A stretch of 64,000 nucleotides of DNA from CAWUEZ02 sp963921355 (GTDB lineage Bacteria; Pseudomonadota; Alphaproteobacteria; Thalassobaculales; Thalassobaculaceae). The notes beneath the pieces were generated by a model. The model had not been told where the DNA came from and did not search any database. It was given only the letters and a program-made list of their open reading frames with translations. The DNA lies in the NCBI GenBank assembly GCA_963921355.3, contig OZ001190.1, positions 1,364,001-1,428,000 of the forward strand, read 5' to 3'. The position numbers were made by a program, and so were the translations under genes. Positions 8,701 to 16,243 of the stretch are shown here, piece after piece (within the stretch, counting starts at the first letter, position 1; every line of letters starts with the position of its first letter).

Positions 8701-10065
8701 TCAGTACTTCAGCGCCCCGTAGACCGGCTCGACCGACCCGTCCCATTCGCCGCCAAACGCCTCGATCAGATCATCGGCCTGGGTGCGCCCGGACGCGGCG
8801 ATCGCGTCCAGAGGGTCGAGAAACTGGGTTTCATCATCGCCCCGGGAGTCCAGACGTTCCCGGCGTCGCAATCCCTCGCGTGCCAGGGCCAGGACGTCCC
8901 CGGCCCAGTCTTTCAGCGGCCGACCGCGGAATGTGGTCGCCAGACCGTCGCGCGGCACGCTGTTTCGCAACGACTCCTGTTCGGTGACCGACCAGTCGCG
9001 ACACATCTGCCAGGCCTGGTCCTGCACCCCCTTGTCGTAGAGCAGACCGACCCAGAGGGCCGGCAGGGCGCAGATCCGGCCCCAGGGTCCGCCATCGGCG
9101 CCGCGCATCTCGATGTATTTCTTCAGACGCACTTCCTGGAACACCGTGGTCGCGTGGTCTGACCAGTCTCCTATCGAGGCGGTGTAGTCGGAGACTTCCG
9201 GCAGCTTGCTGTCCATGAAATCCCGAAAGCTCTTGCCGGCCACGTCGATATAGGTCGAGTCCCGGTAGACGAAGTACATCGGGACATCGAGCAGGTAGTC
9301 GACATAACGCTCAAAGCCGAAGCCGTCCTCGAAGACGAAAGGCAGCATGCCGCAGCGATCGGGGTCGGTGTCGGTCCAGACATGGCTGCGGAGCGACTTG
9401 AAGCCGTTCAACCGGCCTTCGGTGACCGGTGAATTGGCGAACAGCGCGGTCGCGATCGGCTGCAGCGCCAGCGAGACCCGGTACTTCTCCACCATGTCGG
9501 CCTCGTCCTCGAAGTCGAGGTTGGCCTGGATGGTGCAGGTCCGGGTCATCATATCGAGGCCCATCGAGCCTTTGGTCGGCATGTACCGGCCCATGATCCC
9601 ATAGCGGCCCTTGGGCATCCAACTGACCTGGTCGCGCCGTGAGGTCGGATCGAAACCGAGCCCGAGCATGCCGGCGCCGATCTCCTCGCAGACCTCACGC
9701 ACCTGGGCGAGGTGGGTGTGCACCTCGTCACAGGTCTGGTGCAGGTTGTCGAGCGGCGCGCCCGAGAGCTCGAACTGTCCGCCGGGCTCGAGGGTGATCG
9801 CGCACTTGCCCTGGCTCAACGCGATGACTTTGCCCTTCTCTTCGATCGGTTGCCAGCCGAAGCGCTGCAGACCGGTCAGGATCGCCCCGATCCCGTCCTC
9901 ACCTTCATAGGGCAGGCGGCTGTGGTCCGAGATCCGGAAGGGGAACTTCTCGTGCTCCGTCCCGACCTTCCACTCGTGACGCGGGGTGACGGCTGACGAG
10001 AACCACTCGACCAACTGCGCCTTGCTTGTGATGGGCGCACCTTGGTCTTCGGGGGGTCGTGACAT
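8701..10065 (-). CDS. gshA: Glutamate-cysteine ligase (alphaproteobacterial/plant type)
   Basis: First enzyme of glutathione synthesis, joining glutamate and cysteine with ATP in the cytoplasm. The 454-residue product fits the GCS2-like family of alphaproteobacteria and plants rather than the E. coli type. Visible landmarks are VGTEHEKFPF near residue 40, TLEPGGQFELSGAPL, LGLGFDPTSRR, MPKGRYGIMGRYMP, TIQANLDF and the C-terminal IEMRGADGG. Start ATG at 10065, preceded by GGAGG. It lies 13 bases downstream of rsmE and the two form an operon, an order common in alphaproteobacteria. Confidence 0.93.
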   Translation of the reverse strand: MSRPPEDQGAPITSKAQLVEWFSSAVTPRHEWKVGTEHEKFPFRISDHSRLPYEGEDGIGAILTGLQRFGWQPIEEKGKVIALSQGKCAITLEPGGQFELSGAPLDNLHQTCDEVHTHLAQVREVCEEIGAGMLGLGFDPTSRRDQVSWMPKGRYGIMGRYMPTKGSMGLDMMTRTCTIQANLDFEDEADMVEKYRVSLALQPIATALFANSPVTEGRLNGFKSLRSHVWTDTDPDRCGMLPFVFEDGFGFERYVDYLLDVPMYFVYRDSTYIDVAGKSFRDFMDSKLPEVSDYTASIGDWSDHATTVFQEVRLKKYIEMRGADGGPWGRICALPALWVGLLYDKGVQDQAWQMCRDWSVTEQESLRNSVPRDGLATTFRGRPLKDWAGDVLALAREGLRRRERLDSRGDDETQFLDPLDAIAASGRTQADDLIEAFGGEWDGSVEPVYGALKY

Positions 10066-10078
10066 TGAGCCTCCGGTC

Positions 10079-10831
10079 TCAGTCGGGTCGGGCGATCCAG
10101 TCGCCCGCCAGGGCCTGCCAAACGGCGAGCACCGACAGAGCCGCCGTGTCCGCGCGTAGGAGCCGGGCTCCCAGGCTGACAGGCGTAACAAAGGGCAGGT
10201 TCCAGAGCCGGTCAAGTTCCGGTTCGGCAAAGCCGCCTTCGGGTCCGATCAGGAATCCGGCGCCGCTGCCGGGCCGCGGGTCTTCGGCGCTCAGCACGTC
10301 GGCGATCGCCGGGCCGCCCGTCTCGTCGCACAGGTACAGACGGCGCTCCGGGGGCCAGAGCGCGAGGAATCGGTCCAAGGATGCCGGTGCCCGGACCTCG
10401 GGCACGGTCAGCCGGTTGCTCTGCTCGGCCGCCTCGATCGCATTGGCGCGCAGGCGATCCACGTTGACCCGGTCGACAATGGTGCGCTGGGTGATCACCG
10501 GCCACAACAGTGACGCGCCAAGTTCGGTCGCCTTCTGGGCGGTGAAGTCGATGCGCGCCCGTTTAATCGGGGCGAACGCAAGCCAGACGTCACTCTCGGC
10601 CGTCTGCGGACGGGTATTGACCAGGACGTCGAGGCGGACCGACCGTTTGGCAAGGGACTCGACCGCCGCCCGCCACTCGCCGTCACGACCGTTGAACAGC
10701 GCCAGCTCGTCACCCGGGACCAGACGCAGGACGTTGCGCAGGAAATGCGCCTGATCGGGCCCGGTCTCGATCACGGCCCCTTCGAACAGAGGATCCGGGA
10801 CATGGAGCCGGGTGTTGATGCCGTCCTTCAT
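10079..10831 (-). CDS. rsmE: 16S rRNA (uracil-1498-N3)-methyltransferase
   Basis: Methylates U1498 of 16S rRNA using S-adenosylmethionine. The 250-residue protein has the N-terminal RNA-binding part (HFLRNVLRLVPGDELALFNG) and a C-terminal SPOUT knot domain with the family signatures QKATELG, RTIVDR, EQSNRL, FLIGPEGGF and LGARLLRADTAA. These are all diagnostic for RsmE. It is followed by gshA after 13 bases. Confidence 0.95.
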   Translation of the reverse strand: MKDGINTRLHVPDPLFEGAVIETGPDQAHFLRNVLRLVPGDELALFNGRDGEWRAAVESLAKRSVRLDVLVNTRPQTAESDVWLAFAPIKRARIDFTAQKATELGASLLWPVITQRTIVDRVNVDRLRANAIEAAEQSNRLTVPEVRAPASLDRFLALWPPERRLYLCDETGGPAIADVLSAEDPRPGSGAGFLIGPEGGFAEPELDRLWNLPFVTPVSLGARLLRADTAALSVLAVWQALAGDWIARPD

Positions 10832-10936
10832 GTCCGGCGTTTAGCGCCCGGCTCCCGCCGATGCAAGGAATTGGGCGCCGTCGGACAGTTGGTCGCCTCG
10901 GGATCCGGTCCCGAATCCGGCGTCGGGCCGGGCCCG

Positions 10937-12583
10937 CTATTCGCCTTCCACCGTCGCCCGCGCCTGAAAGGCGACCCGGCGTGTCAGCTTGCGCTTGAAC
11001 GGCTCATTAAGGAACCGGTTCAGCGCCGAGGCGAGGTCAGGCACCCAGCACGCATTGGCGGAGGCGGCGATCTCCTCGCGCACCGCGCAGGTCATCTTCA
11101 CCAGATGGGCAGAGACGATGAACTCCGGGTGGCCGTGGTCGACGATTCCGACGGCCGTCTCGGCGACGAACGCTTCGGGATCCTCGACCTGCCAGCGCTC
11201 CGCCGGGTAGGCCGGATCCACATAGCCGCTGTTGCGCCCGAGGAAGCAGGCGATCTGCAACAGGACATCGGGCCAGAGATCGGGGTGACGCTCCGCCATC
11301 CGCCGGCCGGCATTGGCGAAGGTGATGGCATGGCTGAAGTCGAGGCGCCCGACATTCTGGCTGATCGACTGGCGGTCACGGGTGGCGTAGAGCGGGTCGG
11401 CGTGCAGCAACTGCCAGGCGGCCGCGGCCAGCAGCGCATCATAGGCGCGCTTCGGATCGGCGCTCGCCGCCGAGACTTTGTCCAGGGCCTTTGCCACCGA
11501 CGTCCGGCACAGGTCGGCTGGCTTCAATCGGGCCTGACCGCGGCCAGTCCAGGCGGTACGGGCCGGCCGATAGGCCTTGAACTCCGGAATCAGATCCTCG
11601 CGCCGCGCGGTGACCAGGGCGCGCACCAGCAGCAGGATCAGGGCTTCGACCACCGGACCTGGCGCGTCCAGGCGCATGACCGCTTCGCGGGTCTTCTCGG
11701 TGTAGATGACCGAGTGTCCGAAGTCCTGGTAGTGGGCGAGGGCGGCGCGGCACAGGCCGCGGTCGATCGCTTCCCAGCCGCCGGCCTCCAGGCCACCGCG
11801 TGCGAGCCGCACGGCCAATGCCTCGTCCTCGTGCTCGACCGCGTCGACGAAGGCCGTCTCGTCCCAAGGCGCCGTGCCCTCGGGATACGGATAGGGAGGC
11901 TCCCGCAGACTGTCGTCGGCCAGGTGGCTGACGATCTCGGTGTAGCAGGCGAGCCGGTCGACCGGATCGTCATACTCGTTCGCCAGCGCCAGCCAGTCGG
12001 GCAACACCGCATGGGCATGGGTCATGCCCCATTCGAAGCGGTCATGGGTCCAACCGATGGCTGCCCGCACTGCCCCGCGGAGATCGCCGCCGGCGGCGTC
12101 GATGCGCGCCAGGTCGCGGGCCACGCGATCCTCCTCCAGGTCGTCCAGCCCCTCCCGCAGGCTGGTGAGCGCGGCTTCGATCCGCTGCTCGGGTGGTGGG
12201 TCGGTGATGTCGACCCAGACCGAGCCTCGGCGCACTTCGACCGGAAACACCCGGACCGCGTCGCCGCCGCCGACCGTCGCACCGGTTTCCAGATCGAACT
12301 TCCAGTTGTGCCAGTTGCAGGTCAGCGTGCACGGCGCGCCCGCAGCCCCCTCGGCGAGGGTTCCCTCCGACAGCGGAAAGCCCTGGTGCGGGCATCGGTT
12401 GGCGATCGCGCGCACACCCCCGGCGGTCAGGAACAGAGCGATCTGCTTGCCGTCGCGCTTGACCAGGGCCCGGCCCTTGTCGGTCAGGGTCGCCAGCTCG
12501 ACGGCCTCGACCCAGCGCCGGCCATTGGCCGGTACGGCATTGCTGTTGGCGGAACGTGGGTCGGCGGAGACGGCGATGGGCAT
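10937..12583 (-). CDS. Rieske 2Fe-2S domain protein with a long unknown C-terminal domain
   Basis: A 548-residue protein. The N-terminal 110 residues form a Rieske ferredoxin-like domain with both cluster-binding boxes, CPHQGFPL and CNWHNWKFD (Cys-His and Cys-His). The remaining 430 residues are mostly helical and contain no second redox motif that I can see; the usual Rieske oxygenase iron site (D/E-x-x-H-x4-H) is not evident. It is therefore probably not a standard ring-hydroxylating oxygenase. Start ATG at 12583 with GGGAGG 6 bases upstream. It stands alone between rsmE and a small membrane protein. The role is unknown; redox sensing or an electron-transfer step are possibilities only. Confidence 0.8.
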   Translation of the reverse strand: MPIAVSADPRSANSNAVPANGRRWVEAVELATLTDKGRALVKRDGKQIALFLTAGGVRAIANRCPHQGFPLSEGTLAEGAAGAPCTLTCNWHNWKFDLETGATVGGGDAVRVFPVEVRRGSVWVDITDPPPEQRIEAALTSLREGLDDLEEDRVARDLARIDAAGGDLRGAVRAAIGWTHDRFEWGMTHAHAVLPDWLALANEYDDPVDRLACYTEIVSHLADDSLREPPYPYPEGTAPWDETAFVDAVEHEDEALAVRLARGGLEAGGWEAIDRGLCRAALAHYQDFGHSVIYTEKTREAVMRLDAPGPVVEALILLLVRALVTARREDLIPEFKAYRPARTAWTGRGQARLKPADLCRTSVAKALDKVSAASADPKRAYDALLAAAAWQLLHADPLYATRDRQSISQNVGRLDFSHAITFANAGRRMAERHPDLWPDVLLQIACFLGRNSGYVDPAYPAERWQVEDPEAFVAETAVGIVDHGHPEFIVSAHLVKMTCAVREEIAASANACWVPDLASALNRFLNEPFKRKLTRRVAFQARATVEGE

Positions 12584-12688
12584 GGCGGCCTCCCGAAATG
12601 GCGTGCCTGAGAGCGGGCGCGACGACGCGCTCACAAATCCATCATCGCGCTGCCGAATTTTTAAAACAAGAAATTTCTTGTTAAAAAA

Positions 12689-13036
12689 TCAATCCGAGCG
12701 GAATCGCAGGCCACTGCGCCGGGGACGGCGACTGAACAGGAACAGCAGCGCCGCCGGAATCGCGAACACGACAAAGGCCGGCCAGAGCAGCAGCGTGACA
12801 ACCACGGGATGCCAAAGAAACGGGTGCAGATAGCGCGAGATCGCCGCCTCGGCGAGCTGCAGCGAGGTCGGCCCCAGGGTGTGCCAGACGAATCCGAACG
12901 TCAGCGGCTCGAACGAGCCGCCGTTGATCAAGTCGACGATATCGCGGGTCAGGAACACGGCGGCCAGACCGGCGAAGACATAGCCGAGGGCGCGGAGGGC
13001 AGCACGCATATCAAGGTCCATAGTTGGGGGCGTCAT
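12689..13036 (-). CDS. Small membrane protein of unknown function
   Basis: A 115-residue protein with about three membrane helices (ALRALGYVFAGLAAVFL, a central LGPTSLQLAEAAI segment, and VVVTLLLWPAFVVFAIPAAL), ending in a basic tail RRPRRSGLR. The topology and length resemble small inner-membrane proteins often left as hypothetical in alphaproteobacteria. I chose the ATG at 13036; another ATG at 13021 and a TTG at 13051 are possible. No neighbour suggests a role. Confidence 0.6.
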   Translation of the reverse strand: MTPPTMDLDMRAALRALGYVFAGLAAVFLTRDIVDLINGGSFEPLTFGFVWHTLGPTSLQLAEAAISRYLHPFLWHPVVVTLLLWPAFVVFAIPAALLFLFSRRPRRSGLRFRSD

Positions 13037-13109
13037 CCGGTCGGCCGACAACCCCCGGGGTCTCGCGTCGCCGCGATCTTAGCAATATCGGCGGATCGGC
13101 GAAACCGCA

Positions 13110-13142
13110 GCCTCAGGCGTTGCAAACCGGCGGGCGCTCGAC
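13110..13142 (+). repeat. Left copy of a 33-bp inverted repeat flanking the cox cluster
   Basis: Begins GCCTCAGGCGTTGCAAACCG and ends GGCGCTCGAC. The same sequence in reverse orientation is at 21996-22028 with a single mismatch. It lies in the gap before the small ORF and coxC. The first nine bases, GCCTCAGGC, are themselves an inverted repeat around one base. Confidence 0.8.
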
Positions 13143-13201
13143 CGATGCACGGTCGCGCGGTAGCCTCGCGCCTTCAGTTATGCAATCGGGAGTTCCTGAT
13201 C

Positions 13202-13396
13202 ATGGGCGGATGGACGGTCGGTCAGTTGGTCTTTCTGGGCCTTGCCGTCGTGCTGCTGTTCTATCGGAAAAGACCGTTCTTTCAGACCCCCAATCGCGCC
13301 GACCGGAGGCGGACATTCCGGCGTGTGAGGATCGCCAATTGGACGCCGGAGCCCCCGGCCTATAATGCCGGCTCCCGTGACGGCGAAACGGATTGA
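13202..13396 (+). CDS. Small membrane-anchored protein of unknown function
   Basis: A 64-residue protein: one N-terminal membrane helix (VGQLVFLGLAVVLLFY) followed by a basic, soluble tail rich in Arg. The ATG at 13202 has GGGAG about 9 bases upstream, a better ribosome site than coxC has. Its 3' end overlaps the start of coxC by 32 bases in another frame, so translation of coxC may be coupled to it. I recognise no family; it could also be a leader peptide for coxC. Confidence 0.5.
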   Translation: MGGWTVGQLVFLGLAVVLLFYRKRPFFQTPNRADRRRTFRRVRIANWTPEPPAYNAGSRDGETD

Positions 13397-14675
13397 TACG
13401 GTGCCGTTGGAAGTCAGCTACTCACCCTGGTTGGTTGCCGCATCGCTGCTCGCAGCGGTGATCGCCTCCTATTCCGCCCTGCGCATCACCTCGCGGCTGC
13501 GCCACCAGACCTCCGACGTCCGCAAGCTGCGGATCTGCCAGGCCTCGATCACCCTCGGGCTCGGGATCTGGTCGATGTACTTCCTCGGCATGCTGGCGGT
13601 CGAGCTGCCGATCACCATCAGCTACGCCCCGGAACCGACCCTGATCTCCGCGCTGATCGCCATCCTCGCCGTCGGTTCCGCCTTTCTCGTGCTGCATTTC
13701 GGCCGGCGCTCGCGGGTGCGGATCGCGCTCGCCGGTATCCTGACCGCGTCCGGCATCGTGGCGATGCACTACGTCGGCATGAGCGCGATCTCGGAGAATT
13801 GCCTGGTCACCTACCACCCGGTCGGGGTGGTGGTGGCGGTCGTCATCGCCGTGGCCTCGGCGATCTTCGGTTTCGATCTCGCCTACAAGAGCCGGACCGG
13901 CCTCAGGCTGGCATTCGGAGCCGTCGTGCTGGGGCTGGCGATCTCGGCCATGCACTACACCGCCATGCTCGCCACAACCTTCGCACTCGGCGACGCCGTG
14001 GTTGCCGTGTCGGGCACGCTGCTCGACCGGACCGCGTTGGCAATGGCGGTCACCGGGTCGACCTTCTTCCTGTCGGGTTTGTTCATGCTGCTGGCGGTCC
14101 CGACGGACTCTATAGACCCTGCCGCCGCCGGTGGCCCCGTGCCGGCAACGCAGGGTCCCGCCATGGGGAGCATGAGGGCCGAGCGCGCGGCCGATGCGGA
14201 CGTCGGCGCCGAGGTGGTTGGTGCAACGCCGGCAAGCCCCGCCACCTCACCGGAACCCGCCGTCGAACCGGAGGTGCCGGGAAACCGGGCTGCCGGGGGT
14301 CAGGTCGCCGGGGCCCAGGTCGTCGGCGCCAGCCGGATCAGTGCATTGAAGATTCCGTTCGAGATCAACAACGCGACCAAGTTCCAGTCGATCGAGGCGA
14401 TCCAGGCGGTGCGCGCCGACGGTCACTACACGAGGTTGATCTGCGGCGAGCGTGAGTTTTTCTGCCCCTGGTCGATCTCGCGCATGGAACGCACCCTCCA
14501 AGCCACACCCTTTATCCGCACCCATCGCAGCTATCTGGTCAACCGGACGCACATTTCGGGATTCAAGCAGGACGGGGACCGCGCGTTCTGCGTGATCGGT
14601 ACCGGTGCGGAGGTGGAGATTCCGGTCAGCCGGTCGCGGGTCGGCGAGATCATGAAAACCCTGCAGCTCGACTGA
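13365..14675 (+). CDS. coxC: CoxC-like MHYT-LytTR membrane sensor/regulator
   Basis: A 436-residue membrane protein with a seven-helix MHYT domain (about residues 15-250), a Pro/Ala/Val-rich linker (about 250-325) and a C-terminal LytTR DNA-binding domain (about 330-436; FQSIEAIQAVRADGHYTRL, PFIRTHRSYLVNRTHI). This architecture is that of CoxC and CoxH in the carboxydotrophic cox cluster of Oligotropha, where they are thought to sense CO or a related signal and control cox genes. Two MHYT motifs are intact (MHYVGM, MHYTAM); the first is MYFLGM with Tyr72 in place of His. Start ATG at 13365 has a poor ribosome site. The structural genes follow after 184 bases. Confidence 0.87.
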   Translation: MPAPVTAKRIDTVPLEVSYSPWLVAASLLAAVIASYSALRITSRLRHQTSDVRKLRICQASITLGLGIWSMYFLGMLAVELPITISYAPEPTLISALIAILAVGSAFLVLHFGRRSRVRIALAGILTASGIVAMHYVGMSAISENCLVTYHPVGVVVAVVIAVASAIFGFDLAYKSRTGLRLAFGAVVLGLAISAMHYTAMLATTFALGDAVVAVSGTLLDRTALAMAVTGSTFFLSGLFMLLAVPTDSIDPAAAGGPVPATQGPAMGSMRAERAADADVGAEVVGATPASPATSPEPAVEPEVPGNRAAGGQVAGAQVVGASRISALKIPFEINNATKFQSIEAIQAVRADGHYTRLICGEREFFCPWSISRMERTLQATPFIRTHRSYLVNRTHISGFKQDGDRAFCVIGTGAEVEIPVSRSRVGEIMKTLQLD

Positions 14676-14690
14676 CGCGACCGACCGCGG

Positions 14691-14722
14691 GCGCAGTTCG
14701 TGCGCCATATCCGCAATTCGTG
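14691..14722 (+). promoter_or_regulatory. Direct repeat in the coxM promoter, possible LytTR operator
   Basis: GCGCAGTTCGTG (14691-14702) and CCGCAATTCGTG (14711-14722), 10 of 12 bases alike and 20 bases apart start to start, i.e. two helical turns. LytTR regulators are known to bind pairs of about 9-bp direct repeats spaced near 21 bp. The gap lies between coxC, which has a LytTR domain, and coxM. The rest of 14676-14859 shows an AT-rich stretch (TTAACAAACATTAACC at 14796) but no gene. Confidence 0.4.
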
Positions 14723-14859
14723 AATGAGTATCGGCCGTTGATGATCGGCGATTGCCGGGCGTCGAGCCGCGCGCGTCCTAATCGCCCTGGCGCCGTTAAC
14801 AAACATTAACCAAGAGCAATACCGACGCCTTTCGGACTGCACATGGAGGAAACCGGACC

Positions 14860-15723
14860 ATGATCCCAGGTCCCTTTGAATACCATCGGCCAGCGTCGCT
14901 CCCCGAGGCTGTAAGCCTGATGGCGTCGCATGGCGACGAGGCGCTCGTCATCGCCGGCGGCCACAGCCTAATCCCGATGATGAAGCTCCGTATGGCCGCT
15001 CCCGGTCATCTGGTCGACCTTCAGGACCTCGACGACCTCAAGGGCATCGCGGTCGCGGAGGGTCAGATCCGCATCGGCGCGATGACAACCCAGCACGACC
15101 TGATCGACTCCGAGGCCCTGAGTGGGGCCTGCCCGATCATCCGCGAAACCGCCCTGCAGATCGCCGACCCTCAGGTCCGCTATGTCGGGACCTTCGGCGG
15201 CAACATCGCCAACGGCGACCCGGGCAACGACATGCCGGCGCTGATGCAGGTGCTCGACGCCACCTATCACCTCAAGGGTCCGGACGGCGACCGCACGGTG
15301 CAGGCACGCGACTTCTACCAGGGCGCCTACTTCACCGCGCGCGAGGACGGCGAGATCCTGACCCAGGTCAGCTTCGCCGCACCGCCGGCCGGCCACGGCT
15401 CTGCCTACATGAAGCAGAAGCGCAAGATCGGCGACTACGCCACAGCGGCCGCCGCCGTCGTACTGACCCTGTCGGGCGGCACCTGCACCGCGGCATCGAT
15501 CGGGCTCACCAACCTGTCGGAGACGCCGTTGTTCGTCGAGGCTGCCGGTGCCGCGCTGGTCGGCACCACGCTCGACTCGACTGCGGTTGCCGAGGCCGTT
15601 GCCGCCGCCAAGGCGGTCTGCAACCCGGCCGAGGACGGACGCGGCCCCAAGGATTTCCGCACCCACGTCGCCGGCGTGATGGTCCAGCGCGCGATCGAAA
15701 CCGCGCGCACCCGCGCCGCCTGA
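14860..15723 (+). CDS. coxM: Aerobic carbon monoxide dehydrogenase, medium (FAD) subunit
   Basis: FAD-binding flavoprotein subunit of the (LMS)2 Mo-Cu CO dehydrogenase; it passes electrons from the iron-sulfur subunit to the quinone pool. At 287 residues it matches the known CoxM length. The two FAD-contacting motifs are visible: AGGHSLIPMMKLR near residue 32 and TFGGNIANGDPGND near residue 110. ATG at 14860 has TGGAGGAAACC upstream. First gene of the structural operon coxMSL, with 28 bases to coxS. Confidence 0.94.
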   Translation: MIPGPFEYHRPASLPEAVSLMASHGDEALVIAGGHSLIPMMKLRMAAPGHLVDLQDLDDLKGIAVAEGQIRIGAMTTQHDLIDSEALSGACPIIRETALQIADPQVRYVGTFGGNIANGDPGNDMPALMQVLDATYHLKGPDGDRTVQARDFYQGAYFTAREDGEILTQVSFAAPPAGHGSAYMKQKRKIGDYATAAAAVVLTLSGGTCTAASIGLTNLSETPLFVEAAGAALVGTTLDSTAVAEAVAAAKAVCNPAEDGRGPKDFRTHVAGVMVQRAIETARTRAA

Positions 15724-15751
15724 CCCAGCTCCGCCAAACGGGAACACAGAC

Positions 15752-16243
15752 ATGTCGAAAATAGACGTCGAAATGACGGTCAACGGCGAGGCGGTTACCG
15801 CATCCGTCGAGCCCCGCACCCTGCTGATCCACTTCCTGCGGGAACACCTCAACCTCACCGGCGCCCATATCGGCTGCGAGACCAGTCATTGCGGGGCCTG
15901 CACCGTCGACCTGAACGGCCGTAGCGTGAAGTCGTGCTCGGTCTTCGTCGGCCAGGCCGCAGGCAAGTCGGTGACGACCATCGAGGGGATCGCCCACCCG
16001 GACGGCACTCTGCACGCCATCCAGGAGGCGTTCCGCCAGCACCACGGGCTGCAGTGCGGTTTCTGCACGCCGGGCATGATCACCCGGGCCTACCGGCTGC
16101 TGCAGGAGAACCCGAGCCCGAGCGACGAGGAAATCCGCTACGGCATCTCGGGCAATCTCTGCCGCTGCACCGGTTATCAGAACATCGTCAAGGCCATTCG
16201 CGCCGCGGCGACGGAACTGTCGGCGAAGGAAGCCGCGGAATAA
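15752..16243 (+). CDS. coxS: Aerobic carbon monoxide dehydrogenase, small (2Fe-2S) subunit
   Basis: Carries two [2Fe-2S] clusters that move electrons from the Mo-Cu site to FAD. The 163-residue protein has the plant-ferredoxin-type cluster motif GCETSHCGACTVDLNG near residues 42-57 and the C-terminal all-helical cluster motifs CGFCTPGM and CRCTGYQNI. Its stop codon shares one base with the coxL start (TAATG), so translation of the two is coupled. Confidence 0.95.
   Translation: MSKIDVEMTVNGEAVTASVEPRTLLIHFLREHLNLTGAHIGCETSHCGACTVDLNGRSVKSCSVFVGQAAGKSVTTIEGIAHPDGTLHAIQEAFRQHHGLQCGFCTPGMITRAYRLLQENPSPSDEEIRYGISGNLCRCTGYQNIVKAIRAAATELSAKEAAE

Noticed and set aside
10745..12610. Open frame of 621 codons on the plus strand opposite rsmE and the Rieske gene
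   Set aside because: Antisense of two recognisable genes with good ribosome sites; no domain visible.
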